The notes under the pieces: generated by a model | The model's database searches: none | What the model was told of the DNA's origin: nothing | Seen by the model: the letters and a program-made list of their open reading frames with translations, nothing else | In this document: positions 28,509-37,366 of the stretch, in pieces | Position numbering within the stretch: position 1 is the first letter of the stretch | Layout of the letters: each line of letters opens with the position of its first letter | From: Cytobacillus depressus | GTDB taxonomy: Bacteria; Bacillota; Bacilli; Bacillales; Cytobacillaceae | NCBI RefSeq assembly: GCF_008923245.1 | Contig: NZ_WBOS01000001.1 | Coordinates: 620,001-684,000 of the forward strand | DNA: 64,000 bases | Direction of reading: 5' to 3' | Program-made: the position numbers and the translations under genes

Positions 28509-28749
28509 TAATCGAATTTACCATATATTCCGTATACTTACAATAATCTAATTATTAATTTAATGAAAAATTTTAAATAATTTAAATCATTAGACTTATA
28601 TTATTTTAAAATATGTGCTTCATCTGTTAAGAAAAGAAGTTTGAACTTCACCTTTTGCATAAAAAAGTGGTCAAGTATGTTCTAGATTATCCACATGCAG
28701 TAGCCATGAAACCGGGGAGTCAGTTTGGAAAGATGCTGGAGTAAGCAAG

Positions 28750-28957
28750 ATACTGGTGGAGAAAGTAAAAATTATCTCGACTTATTTAAGGATTCGGATA
28801 CTCCGGAGACGGATCCAAATTTTAAGGAAAATTTCTAACTGAATCAATTTCACCTTATGTACAATCTAATGAAATAATTGCAGGATCAACTGATGTCGGA
28901 GATGTCAGCCGGATTGTCCCAACGGCTCAATGTCCATCAGCAACATCAGCACTTGGG
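28750..28957 (+). pseudogene. Decayed partial copy of the AbgB-like M20 hydrolase gene
   Basis: About 200 bp that align base for base, with scattered changes and small indels, to positions about 22436-22648 of the M20 gene at 21424-22872. The match runs from ACTTATTAAAAGGATTTGG-like sequence through GGATCAACTGATGTCGG to GCAACATCAGCACTTGG. Frameshifts and in-frame stops make it non-functional. The homology stops abruptly at about 28957, where a different gene fragment begins. Confidence 0.85.
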
Positions 28958-29175
28958 CTTTCTGGTCATTTCCACGGGGGTCAAATATATTCTAAGCCTT
29001 ACCACCTGATTAAAATGGGGAAATTGGTTCGAATGAACATGATGGCAAGGCTTTTTATATTAGTGAAGGTTTAGGTCAAACAGGACTAAATATTCGCATA
29101 GGAAGCAGACCTGAAATCACGATTCATCATCTATTGCTTCTAGATAATATAGGAAAAACGAAAAAAGCTGTCTAA
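28958..29175 (+). pseudogene. C-terminal fragment of a calcineurin-like metallophosphoesterase, frameshifted
   Basis: The first frame reads LSGHFHGGQIYSKPYH, matching the GHTHGGQ metal-binding motif of YkuE/YkoQ-type phosphoesterases. A shift then leads to a second frame, YISEGLGQTGLNIRIGSRPEI and TIHHL, the usual end of that family, closing at TAA 29173. It is fused directly to the M20 fragment at 28957, so the locus is a scar of at least two lost genes. Confidence 0.75.
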
Positions 29176-29267
29176 TTCTTCAAGCCACCTAGAATGATTT
29201 TTTTGGGGGGTATTTTTTTGTTAGAAAATTCCCGTCAAAAAATCCCCCCATACCATCAACAATTTCT

Positions 29268-30041
29268 TTATAACGTACTTCCTCCATCCACACTCAACAC
29301 TGTACCTGTTACAAAATCACTTGCTCTTGCTGCTAAATAAATAGCAGCTCCCTTTAACATGTTTTCATCACCAATTTTCTTTAATGGGATTGTTTCAAGC
29401 ACTGCTTGTTCTTTTTGATCTAATGTTCCTTTCGTCATCTTCGTTCTAAACATACCCGGTGCAATCGCATTAACATAGATATTATGCCTTGCCCATTTTA
29501 TGGCTAAATCTTTTGTAAAATGAATGACTGCTGCTTTACTAGTTGTATACCCAATCGTATTTGTAATTTCTGGTGGTCTGACCGTTAATCCTGCTGCAGA
29601 GGCAATATTGATAATCTTTCCGTATTTACGCTCAATCATATGTTTTCCCACGGCCTTACTTACTAAAAATGTACCTGTAACATTAACATTCATTACTTTA
29701 TTCCAAGCTTCAAGTGACATTTCCTCTACCGGTGCACCCCAAGTAGCTCCACTATTATTGACTAAAATATCAATCTTTCCAAAGTCTTCGTGAATTTGAT
29801 TAACCACTTCTTCCACCTGGTTTTCACATGTTACATCAAGTGCATAACCGACTGCTTTTACTCCATATTCATGAGCGAGCCTTTCAGCAATATTATTGCA
29901 GTTTTCTTTTTTCCGTGAACAAAGGGCTAAATGACACCCCATCTCTGCAAATACTTCTGCAATCTGTTGTCCCAGTCCCCTTCCTCCTCCAGTGATCAGG
30001 GCAACTCTATTTGTTAAATCAAACAATTCTTGAACCTTCAT
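29268..30041 (-). CDS. Short-chain dehydrogenase/reductase (SDR), paralogue of 38582-39355
   Basis: Classical NAD(P)-dependent oxidoreductase, 257 residues. Rossmann motif TGGGRGLGQ (about 17-25), NNSG (NNAG variant, about 94-97), catalytic Ser (NIASAAG) and YTTSK with Tyr/Lys. It ends TVLSVDGGSTL. It resembles the SDR at 38582-39355 over its whole length (same 257 residues, same FDLTNR/FDLSGR start), so the two arose by duplication. It lies at the 3' end of the acyl-CoA/Liv cluster, 143 bp after the Liv substrate-binding gene and behind a hairpin. It is probably a hydroxyacyl-CoA or alcohol dehydrogenase, substrate unknown. Confidence 0.88.
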   Translation of the reverse strand: MKVQELFDLTNRVALITGGGRGLGQQIAEVFAEMGCHLALCSRKKENCNNIAERLAHEYGVKAVGYALDVTCENQVEEVVNQIHEDFGKIDILVNNSGATWGAPVEEMSLEAWNKVMNVNVTGTFLVSKAVGKHMIERKYGKIINIASAAGLTVRPPEITNTIGYTTSKAAVIHFTKDLAIKWARHNIYVNAIAPGMFRTKMTKGTLDQKEQAVLETIPLKKIGDENMLKGAAIYLAARASDFVTGTVLSVDGGSTL

Positions 30042-30130
30042 TTTTCATCCTCCTTCCCCATTTTAAACTTCTCTCTCCAACATCCGTTCCCGATTATTAA
30101 AAACAAACTTGTAGAAAATAGCCGATATAA

Positions 30131-30171
30131 AAGAAGAAATCAGCCAACCCTAACAAAACCGATTTCTTCTT
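30131..30171 (-). terminator. Hairpin terminator after the Liv substrate-binding gene
   Basis: AAGAAGAAATC, 19-base loop, GATTTCTTCTT, then TTATAT in the minus direction. It lies between the gene ending at 30185 and the SDR starting at 30041, so the SDR may be only partly cotranscribed. Confidence 0.65.
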
Positions 30172-30184
30172 AAAGAAATTTTAT

Positions 30185-31354
30185 TTACTCTACATTAATA
30201 GGAAGAATCTCTCCATTTTCAATTGCACCAACTCTAACATTTACATCAAACCCGCCATCTTTATTAATTTTTGGAATCTCATAAACCTTTTTATCTTCAG
30301 GTAGGTTATCTAGACCCGCTTGAATATGTTCACGAATCACTTTTGCATCGTCCACGTTTTTGGCTGCTTTCATTGCTTCAACTAGGATATAGACTGTCGT
30401 ATAAAGGTATCCCGCTTCTGAACTAGCATTGATGTTAAATTTCTCTTCATATTTTTTGATAAATTCCGGTGTACCTGGATAATTAGCAGAAATTATAGGC
30501 ATTGTCCCAATTGAACCTTCCAACAACTCATATGACCCCGTTACTTTTTTCATTTCATCCATTTTTGCTTGGTCCATAACGATAAATCCACCTTTAAAAC
30601 CTGCTTCTCTTGCTTGTAGGGCCAATTTTGCCGTTGATTCTGATGGACCACCAATAAATAGTACATCCGGATTTTTATTTAGGGCATTCGTAAGAATGGT
30701 ATAGAAATCTGTATCTTTTTCAAAGTCGACGGAAGCTTGATGGACAACTTCCCCACCTTTTGCTTCCCAATGTGGAGCTATTGCTTTTGCCCAATCCTGT
30801 CCATATTGAGTGACTGGTGGAATTAATGCGATTTTTTTACCGTAACGTTTCATTTCGTAATTGATAAAAGTGTCTATATAACCTTCATAATTCGGGGGGA
30901 TTCTAATTGTTAGAGAATTACCAGCTTCAGTTATCGATGGTTCACTTGAATATCCTCCAATAATAAAGTTCTGTTGTTCGTTAAATACTTGAAGGGCAGC
31001 AATTCCCCCACTGTGCGGGGTAATAATAATAGGTGTTTTATGCTCTTGTACTAATCTCTGTCCATTTGCAGCTGTTTCATTCGGTAAATACTTATCGTCA
31101 AGCTTCACAAGATTTAATTTGTATGTCTTCCCGTCAATTTTAAAGCCTTCTTTATTGATTTCTTCAATAGCCATTGATAATCCATTGACTGTTTTCTTAC
31201 CATAATTTGCGGCAGATCCACTTAACGGCCCACTGTAACCAATATTTACGATATTTTCTCCTTTTCCTGCTCCTCCAGTAGAGTTAGAACAAGCATGTAA
31301 GCTTAACATTGTAAAGATGAGACCGATTACTAAAAATAACTTTCCTATTCGCAT
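30185..31354 (-). CDS. Branched-chain amino acid type ABC transporter substrate-binding lipoprotein (LivJ-like)
   Basis: Periplasmic-binding-protein-type receptor of the Peripla_BP_6 family. From ATG 31354 (AGGGGG upstream) the protein is 389 residues with signal peptide and lipobox SLHAC. The mature part starts NIGYSGPLSGSAANYGKKTVNGLSMAIEEIN, the hallmark of LivJ-type receptors. It is the last of five transporter genes (order livH-livM-livG-livF-this). The association with CoA ligases and beta-oxidation enzymes suggests the cargo is a carboxylic acid rather than leucine/valine; that is inference. Confidence 0.92.
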   Translation of the reverse strand: MRIGKLFLVIGLIFTMLSLHACSNSTGGAGKGENIVNIGYSGPLSGSAANYGKKTVNGLSMAIEEINKEGFKIDGKTYKLNLVKLDDKYLPNETAANGQRLVQEHKTPIIITPHSGGIAALQVFNEQQNFIIGGYSSEPSITEAGNSLTIRIPPNYEGYIDTFINYEMKRYGKKIALIPPVTQYGQDWAKAIAPHWEAKGGEVVHQASVDFEKDTDFYTILTNALNKNPDVLFIGGPSESTAKLALQAREAGFKGGFIVMDQAKMDEMKKVTGSYELLEGSIGTMPIISANYPGTPEFIKKYEEKFNINASSEAGYLYTTVYILVEAMKAAKNVDDAKVIREHIQAGLDNLPEDKKVYEIPKINKDGGFDVNVRVGAIENGEILPINVE

Positions 31355-31411
31355 TTTCATCCCCCTAATAGTATGAATATTATTTTCCTCCATATAATAA
31401 TGTCTCACTAG

Positions 31412-32119
31412 CTACGCACCTATATATGCTTTACGAACCTCTTCATTACAAAATAGATTCTCGGAACTTCCTTCAACTACTATTCTCCCATTTTCAAAAA
31501 CATAGCCTTTATCAGCAATACTTAATGCAGCATTTGCATTTTGTTCCGCTAAAAGAATAGTCGTTCCCTCTTTATTAATTTGCTGGATACTTTCAAACAT
31601 TTGCTCCACTATTAATGGGGCTAAACCAATCGAAGGTTCATCAAGCAGCATGAGTTTAGGCTTCGCCATTAAGGCTCTTCCGATTGCCACCATCTGTTGT
31701 TGTCCCCCACTCAATGAGCCTGCCATATCATTTTTTTTATCATACAAAATAGGAAATAAGTGATAGACTTCTTCGATTGTTTTCATTCTTTCATTTTTCT
31801 TTTTTCTATGAACATATGCACCCATGATCAAATTTTCATAAACCGTCATTTGCGGAAATAACTTTCTGTCTTCAGCACATTGGACGACACCTAATTGGAC
31901 AATTTTATCTGGGGACATCCCGCCAATTGAAGTTTCTCCAAATAAAATTTCTCCGCTAAAAGGCTTAGTTAGTCCACTGATTGTCCGGAAAGTCGTACTT
32001 TTACCTGCTCCATTTGCGCCTAATAAGACAACAATTTCTCCTTTCTCTATTCGAATATTTAATTGTTCAACCGCAGCAAATTTTCCATACTTAACCGTTA
32101 CATTCTTTAGCTCAAGCAC
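31412..32119 (-). CDS. livF: ABC transporter ATP-binding protein, LivF type
   Basis: Second ATPase of a branched-chain amino acid (HAAT) type importer, about 235 residues. Walker A GANGAGKST, Q-loop VVQCAEDRKLFPQMT, signature SLSGGQQQMVAIGRAL, Walker B LMLLDEPSIGLAP and switch His replaced by the LLAEQNANAAL form usual in LivF. GTG 32119 is chosen over GTG 32125 because the GGAGGG site is too close to the latter. It overlaps livG by 8 bp. Confidence 0.92.
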   Translation of the reverse strand: MLELKNVTVKYGKFAAVEQLNIRIEKGEIVVLLGANGAGKSTTFRTISGLTKPFSGEILFGETSIGGMSPDKIVQLGVVQCAEDRKLFPQMTVYENLIMGAYVHRKKKNERMKTIEEVYHLFPILYDKKNDMAGSLSGGQQQMVAIGRALMAKPKLMLLDEPSIGLAPLIVEQMFESIQQINKEGTTILLAEQNANAALSIADKGYVFENGRIVVEGSSENLFCNEEVRKAYIGA

Positions 32120-32882
32120 TAGCACTCCCTCCTAGGTATGCTTTAATGACAGCTTCATTATTATTAATTTCTTCTGGTAATCCTTCCGCAATTTTCTCAC
32201 CATAGTTTAAAACCATAATGTTATCCGCCAATTTCATTACCATTTTCATTTTGTGCTCTATGAGGCAAATCGTTATCCCTTTTCCAGCCATTTTTTCAAT
32301 TAGTAAAGATAGTTCCTCTGTTTCATCAGGGTTAACTCCTGCAGTGGGCTCATCCAAAAAAACAAGTTCAGGATCTGTTGCTAATGCTAGAGCAAAAGCA
32401 ACTCGCTTTTTCTCTTCTTGGGTAATATTGGAAACTAAACTATCTGCCGTTTTGGCTAAACCTACTAATTGTAAAACTTCTAATGCCTTCTCTTTGCATT
32501 TTTCTTCTTCCTGTTTTAGACGTTTTGTTTTAAAAATGGCATCAAAAAGATTGGATTTTGTTCGTAAGCGATGACCGATCACGACATTATCAAATACAGT
32601 GGATCCCTCGAACAAATTCGTCGTCTGAAATGTTCGAGCGATTCCTAGCGTAGCAATTTTATTGGATGGTAGTTTTGTAATGTCTGTGCCTTTAAAAATG
32701 ATTTCGCCAGAACTTGGAGGATGAAAACCACTAATTAAATTAAAGAAGGTTGACTTTCCTGCCCCATTTGGACCGATAATCGCATTGATTTTTCCTTTCT
32801 TTATGGAAAAATCCACTTCGTTAACCGCTAGCAGTCCCCCAAATTTTTTTGTTAGTTTTTTTGTTTCCAAATACATACTCAT
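32112..32882 (-). CDS. livG: ABC transporter ATP-binding protein, LivG type
   Basis: First ATPase of the Liv-type importer, 256 residues. Walker A GPNGAGKST, LivG-specific IARTFQTTNLFEGSTVFDNVVIG, signature region NITQEEKKRVAFALAL (a diverged form of LSGGQ), Walker B LVFLDEPTAGVNPDE and ICLIEHKMKMVM. ATG 32882 has AGGAGG upstream. It lies 6 bp after livM and is translated with it. Confidence 0.92.
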   Translation of the reverse strand: MSMYLETKKLTKKFGGLLAVNEVDFSIKKGKINAIIGPNGAGKSTFFNLISGFHPPSSGEIIFKGTDITKLPSNKIATLGIARTFQTTNLFEGSTVFDNVVIGHRLRTKSNLFDAIFKTKRLKQEEEKCKEKALEVLQLVGLAKTADSLVSNITQEEKKRVAFALALATDPELVFLDEPTAGVNPDETEELSLLIEKMAGKGITICLIEHKMKMVMKLADNIMVLNYGEKIAEGLPEEINNNEAVIKAYLGGSASA

Positions 32883-32888
32883 TTCCTC

Positions 32889-33872
32889 CTAGGCGGCTTT
32901 TTTATTTTTTTGCAATATCATCCTTTTTTCTTTCCTTATTGATTTCCAGTTACCAAAGAATCCTGCGATTCCCCGAGGAGAGAAAATAATAATGAGTGTA
33001 AGTATTGGACCAAAAAGCAGCATTCGGTATTCTTGTAAGAATTGGAGCTTTTGAGTAATAAACACAATTAACAATGTTCCGATTATCGGACCTGAAAGTG
33101 TACCGATCCCACCAACTATCAGGTATGCCAATAAATCAAACATAATTGCCGTGGAACTAATTTGGGGTCCAAGAAACCGTAAAAAACAAGCATATAGTGC
33201 CCCAGCTAATCCAGCAAAAAATGTTGATAATACAAATGAAACCAATTTGGTTCTTATCGTTGAAACTCCTATCGTTTGTGCTAATATTTCACTGTTTCGT
33301 ACAGCAAGAAAAGTTCTTCCTGTTAAAGAATTGATTATTCTAAACATAACGAAAATGGTTAAGAGCAAAAAAAATAATACGAAATAATACTGTGATACTG
33401 GGGTTGAAAATGATATCGGACCAATATTAGCTGGTGAAGGAATTCCCATAAGACCACGGGGGCCTTCTGTTAAACGATCCCATTTATCAATGACTAAATA
33501 TATGATATATCCAACACATAATGTATAGATGGCAAAGAAATGCTCCTTTGTCCGCAGGGCAATAATCCCTAGAAGGAAGCCAATCGCTGTTGTAATCATT
33601 GGAGCAAGAAGGAAGGCAGGCCAAAATCCAATCCCCGCTTTAACAGATAATAGTCCCATCGCATATGCTCCTATTGCAAAAAAACCAGCATGTGCAAAAG
33701 ATAAGTAACCCGTATAACCAGCTATTAAATTTAACCCATACACAGCAATAATCCAAATAAAAGCTAATGTTATGACATAAATGTAATAGTTATTTTGGGT
33801 GATGAATGGAAATAGAATAGCTAGAACCATCAATCCCATTACAACATTTCTTTGATTGAAAAATGTTGCCAT
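32889..33872 (-). CDS. livM: Branched-chain amino acid type ABC transporter permease, LivM
   Basis: Integral membrane permease (327 residues), about ten helices, with the family sequences LNLIAGYTGYLSFAHAGFFAIGAYA, YYIYVITLAFIWIIAVYGLN and LIVGGIGTLSGPIIGTLLI. The ATG at 33870-33872 overlaps the livH stop in the form TGATG, indicating translational coupling. It pairs with LivH to form the translocation pore. Confidence 0.93.
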   Translation of the reverse strand: MATFFNQRNVVMGLMVLAILFPFITQNNYYIYVITLAFIWIIAVYGLNLIAGYTGYLSFAHAGFFAIGAYAMGLLSVKAGIGFWPAFLLAPMITTAIGFLLGIIALRTKEHFFAIYTLCVGYIIYLVIDKWDRLTEGPRGLMGIPSPANIGPISFSTPVSQYYFVLFFLLLTIFVMFRIINSLTGRTFLAVRNSEILAQTIGVSTIRTKLVSFVLSTFFAGLAGALYACFLRFLGPQISSTAIMFDLLAYLIVGGIGTLSGPIIGTLLIVFITQKLQFLQEYRMLLFGPILTLIIIFSPRGIAGFFGNWKSIRKEKRMILQKNKKAA

Positions 33873-34735
33873 CAATACGCCCCCTTTGTGAACAACCCTT
33901 GAGGTTTGATCGATAAGATAATAATGAGCAGAACAAATGCAATAATATCTTTATAATCATTAGCGATATAGGTTGCCCCAAAACTTTCACTCATCCCTAA
34001 AATATATCCTGCAATAATGGCTCCGGGAATACTTCCCATTCCCCCAATAATAATGATGACAAAGGCTTTTAAAATAACCAGATGCCCCATACCTGGAAAA
34101 ACAAGATTTAAAGGTGATGTCAGAGATGCAGCAATCGCCGCTAATGCTCCCGCGATAAAAAAGGTTAGCATCGCTACTTTATTCGCATTGATTCCAACTA
34201 AAAATGCTCCTTCACGATTTTGTGACATAGCAATGATGGATCGACCTAAAAACGTTTTCTTTAGGAAAAGATTTAACAAGATCATAATTGCGATCGCTGC
34301 GATAACAATAATAATCCGTTGCATAGTCAAGGTTAACCCTAATACATTTACTACTTGAGAATAGGGTGTTGGCATATGATGGTAGTCCGGTCCCCAAATT
34401 AATTGGGCTAACGATTCAAGAAACAAAAGTATTCCAATCGCGGCAACCATATTATTGATAGGTATTGTTCCTCTCAAAGGATGATATACAAATCTCTCCA
34501 TTAAAATAGCTAATAATCCAACTACCAATACGGAAACGGCAATTGCAAGCAAGTAATGAAACCCAAAATGTGTCATAGTGGTTAATGTGATATAACCACC
34601 AACCATATATAATGCACCATGGGCAAAGTTAGGGATGTGTAAGATTCCATATACAAGGGTTAATCCTAGAGCAACTAAACTATAAACACTACCAACTGTT
34701 AAACCATTAAGAAGTTGTTGTACAAACAATACCAT
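33872..34735 (-). CDS. livH: Branched-chain amino acid type ABC transporter permease, LivH
   Basis: Permease partner, 287 residues. Begins QQLLNGLTVGSVYSLVALGLTLVYGILHIPNFAHGALYMVG, the classic LivH opening, with VAMLTFFIAGALAAIAASL and VIIIIGGMGSIPGAIIAGYILG further on. It is the first transporter gene, 65 bp after the enoyl-CoA hydratase gene, without a terminator between them. Confidence 0.93.
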   Translation of the reverse strand: MVLFVQQLLNGLTVGSVYSLVALGLTLVYGILHIPNFAHGALYMVGGYITLTTMTHFGFHYLLAIAVSVLVVGLLAILMERFVYHPLRGTIPINNMVAAIGILLFLESLAQLIWGPDYHHMPTPYSQVVNVLGLTLTMQRIIIVIAAIAIMILLNLFLKKTFLGRSIIAMSQNREGAFLVGINANKVAMLTFFIAGALAAIAASLTSPLNLVFPGMGHLVILKAFVIIIIGGMGSIPGAIIAGYILGMSESFGATYIANDYKDIIAFVLLIIILSIKPQGLFTKGAY

Positions 34736-34799
34736 TCTCCCCTTTCAATTCTGATATCTCACCCTCCAATTAATAGAAACCTTTCATTTTTCTCGCCTT

Positions 34800-35588
34800 T
34801 TATTTGCCATTAAAATTAGGTAACCGCTTCTCCCTAAACGCCTGAATCCCTTCATGATGATCTTCTGTCGTTATCATTGTTGCTTGTGTAATACGTTCCT
34901 GTTCAAGAATTTCATGTAAAGTTGAAGTAAGAGATTGATTCGCAAGCTTTTTAATGAACCCATATGATATGGAAGGACCTGAAGCAAGTTTTATAGCATA
35001 TTCACTTACCCTCTCACGAAATTCGTCTTTTGAATAAATATGATTCACTATACCTATGGAATGCGCCTTTTCGACTGTAATAGGTTCTGCACTAAAAAAT
35101 AGCTCTTTTGCACGGTAAGGTCCTATTAATCTAGGAAGAAAGTATAGTCCACCACCATCCGATATTAAACCGACTTTCGAGAAACTTAGAATAAACTGAC
35201 TTTCTTCAGCAGCTAATATAATGTCGCTAGCTAATGCAAGATTAAATCCTGCACCTGCTGCATAACCATGTACAGCAGCAATAATCGGTTTTTCCAACTC
35301 ATTCATTGCTAATATTAATTCATTTAAATGGCCAAGATGTTCATAAGTTCCTAATGATGTTCCCTTTCCCATTCTTCTAACATCTCCACCAGCACTAAAA
35401 GCACGTCCTGCCCCTGAAATAGTTACCACTCGTATCGTTTCATCATTTTTCGCCCTATTTATTGCATCTTTTAAGCCTGATATCATTTCAGGACTAAACG
35501 CGTTTAAACGATCTGGTCGATTCAGAATAAGATTCATTACACCTGCATTATTTTCAACCAACAAATGATCATTTTCTTGATTTTGCAT
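34800..35588 (-). CDS. Enoyl-CoA hydratase/isomerase family protein
   Basis: Crotonase-fold enzyme, 262 residues from ATG 35588 (AGGAG at 8 nt; an in-frame GTG three codons earlier is less likely). Seen: ILNRPDRLNAFSPEM, ISGAGRAFSAGGDVRRM (oxyanion hole), the HGYAAGAGFNLALASDIILA core and FSKVGLISDGGGLYFLPRLIG. The position of the second catalytic Glu is occupied by Asp in SDGG, as in several hydratase/isomerase subfamilies; the exact reaction is open. It lies between the APH-type kinase and the Liv transporter. Confidence 0.88.
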   Translation of the reverse strand: MQNQENDHLLVENNAGVMNLILNRPDRLNAFSPEMISGLKDAINRAKNDETIRVVTISGAGRAFSAGGDVRRMGKGTSLGTYEHLGHLNELILAMNELEKPIIAAVHGYAAGAGFNLALASDIILAAEESQFILSFSKVGLISDGGGLYFLPRLIGPYRAKELFFSAEPITVEKAHSIGIVNHIYSKDEFRERVSEYAIKLASGPSISYGFIKKLANQSLTSTLHEILEQERITQATMITTEDHHEGIQAFREKRLPNFNGK

Positions 35589-35642
35589 TTGCCTCACTCC
35601 TATTATTTTGATTAATTAATATCTAGAATGTGTCCAAATGAC

Positions 35643-36704
35643 TTACATTTTTTTGCTTGCCGTCTCTAATGAGTATTGGATTAGATTTCTGACATACACA
35701 TTTAAATTTTCAAACCTTTCATCTTCTGTTTGCCCTTTTTTCCAGCGGAAGTAAATTTGTTGACAAATAACTGCTAGCTTAAAGTAAGCAAATGTAAGAT
35801 AAAAATGCATATTCGAAACGTCTCTACCACTCTTTCTTGAATACGTTTCCATCAATTCATTTTTCGTCATAAATCCGGGATATGAGCTTATCGGTTTCTT
35901 ATCATCGATGCTTCTTTGTAAAAATTCCGATTCCTTATCTTCAGTCCAGTAAGCCATGGCAACACCTAAATCCGCTAGCGGATCTCCTACTGTCGTCATT
36001 TCCCAATCGAATACTCCAACTACTTCGTTCAAATTCTCATTGAACATCGTATTATTTAATTTAAAATCATAATGAATAATTGTTGGATCTGGAGAAACCG
36101 GAATATGGTTAACCATCCATGTTTTCAATTGTTCAATTCCTTCAATTTCGTCTGTTTGTGCCCTTTCATACCTATTAATCCATCCGTATACTTGCCTTTC
36201 CATAAACCCTTTTGGTTTTGTTATATCTTTTAACTTTGTTTTCGTATAATCAATCTGATGTAACTTTACTAATGTATCCACCATTTTTTCAGAAATTTGT
36301 CTGCATAACTTTTTTGATGCTGGAACTTCATCAGGGAACTTCGTATCGAGAACGATGCCACGCTTTCTTTCCATAATATAAAAAGGTCTACCAATAATAT
36401 TTTCATCCGCAAAAACATAAGGTTTTGGTGCTACAGGGAAATGGGGATGAATCTCTTTTAATATTGTAAATTCCCGCTGCATGCCGTGAGCTTTAGGTGC
36501 AACTGGACCAAGCGGCGGACGTCTAAGCACAGCCTCCCAAGTTCCTATTTGTAATTGGTAGGTTAAATTTGATTTCCCCGCACTAAACTGCTTCACATGT
36601 AAAGAATCATTAGGTAAATCCTTAATATGTTTTCTTAAAAATGATTCTATTGTTTGTAGATCAAGTTCCTCCCCTTTTCGAACAGGAATTGTATCGGAAA
36701 ACAT
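35643..36704 (-). CDS. Phosphotransferase (APH/ACAD10-11 kinase type)
   Basis: Aminoglycoside-phosphotransferase-fold kinase, 353 residues. Seen: LRRPPLGPVAPKAHGMQREFTIL, IIHYDFKLNNTMF (catalytic HxDxxxxN) and VFDWEMTTVGDPLADLG (metal-binding DxxxxxxGDP). This is the family fused to acyl-CoA dehydrogenase in ACAD10/11 and encoded by lvaA in levulinate degradation, where it phosphorylates 4-hydroxyacyl-CoA. The truncated ACAD at 39373-39888 in the same cluster is of the matching type. A role in 4-hydroxy-acid catabolism is likely, but the partner is damaged. Confidence 0.85.
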   Translation of the reverse strand: MFSDTIPVRKGEELDLQTIESFLRKHIKDLPNDSLHVKQFSAGKSNLTYQLQIGTWEAVLRRPPLGPVAPKAHGMQREFTILKEIHPHFPVAPKPYVFADENIIGRPFYIMERKRGIVLDTKFPDEVPASKKLCRQISEKMVDTLVKLHQIDYTKTKLKDITKPKGFMERQVYGWINRYERAQTDEIEGIEQLKTWMVNHIPVSPDPTIIHYDFKLNNTMFNENLNEVVGVFDWEMTTVGDPLADLGVAMAYWTEDKESEFLQRSIDDKKPISSYPGFMTKNELMETYSRKSGRDVSNMHFYLTFAYFKLAVICQQIYFRWKKGQTEDERFENLNVYVRNLIQYSLETASKKM

Positions 36705-36730
36705 ATACCCCCTCCTATTTTTGTGAATTT

Positions 36731-37147
36731 TCAGTATTTTACAGGCGTAACGAAATGGTTTTCAAGCCTTAAACGTAAAGCCTTTGGTATAGGTATGGTC
36801 CTATGTTCTGTGTAGTTATAACAAACATTCGTAGCATCCGCTTTTGCAATGGTTATTCCGGAATCTGCCGCTGTAATCGTATGTCTTACTGTAAAGCTTT
36901 TCGTCCCTATTTTAATAACATTCGTAGAAACTATTAATGTTTGATCAGCGTATGCTTGATTTATATAATCACATGTAATAGATGCTAGAATAAAGCTACA
37001 ATCAGAATTTCTTTCTAGATTGATTGCTTTAAAAAGTTTAGTCCGAGCTTCTTCAAAATATAAAAAATAACTCGTATTATTGATATGACCATGTGCATCT
37101 GTTTCGCTAAATCTTACATAGATTTCTATTTCATGGGGAGTTTTCAT
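36731..37147 (-). CDS. Hotdog-fold acyl-CoA thioesterase (4HBT family)
   Basis: 138-residue single-hotdog protein. RFSETDAHGHINNTSYFLYFEEAR contains the catalytic Asp region of 4-hydroxybenzoyl-CoA-type thioesterases (D in SETDAxGHxNN). The ATG at 37147 follows a GGGAGGG site; the upstream TTG is not needed. It probably releases CoA from an intermediate or a dead-end acyl-CoA of the pathway. 26 bp separate it from the kinase gene downstream. Confidence 0.85.
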   Translation of the reverse strand: MKTPHEIEIYVRFSETDAHGHINNTSYFLYFEEARTKLFKAINLERNSDCSFILASITCDYINQAYADQTLIVSTNVIKIGTKSFTVRHTITAADSGITIAKADATNVCYNYTEHRTIPIPKALRLRLENHFVTPVKY

Positions 37148-37177
37148 CAAATCCCTCCCTTATTCCATTTTAAAAAG

Positions 37178-37347
37178 TGGCTATTTTCGTATATTTTATT
37201 GCTCCTCGGAGCACAGCTCCTGCGGGGGCTCACCTGTCCCGCTATTCCCGCAGGAGTCTCACACCTTCCGTTCCAATCAACGTGTTTATCAACAGTTTGC
37301 GTTTTCAAAACTTATTTCAAAAACAACAATCTTTTAAAAAACAGCCT
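37178..37347. repeat. Family A interspersed repeat, copy 3 (170 bp)
   Basis: Starts TGGCTATTTTCGTATATTTTA and ends AAAAAACAGCCT, with central CTGCGGGGGCTCACC and CCCGCAGGAGTCTCA arms that pair with each other. It lies between thiolase and thioesterase genes within the acyl-CoA operon, so it is transcribed as part of the mRNA. Confidence 0.7.
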
Positions 37348-37366
37348 AGAAAATAAATGGAGTCGT

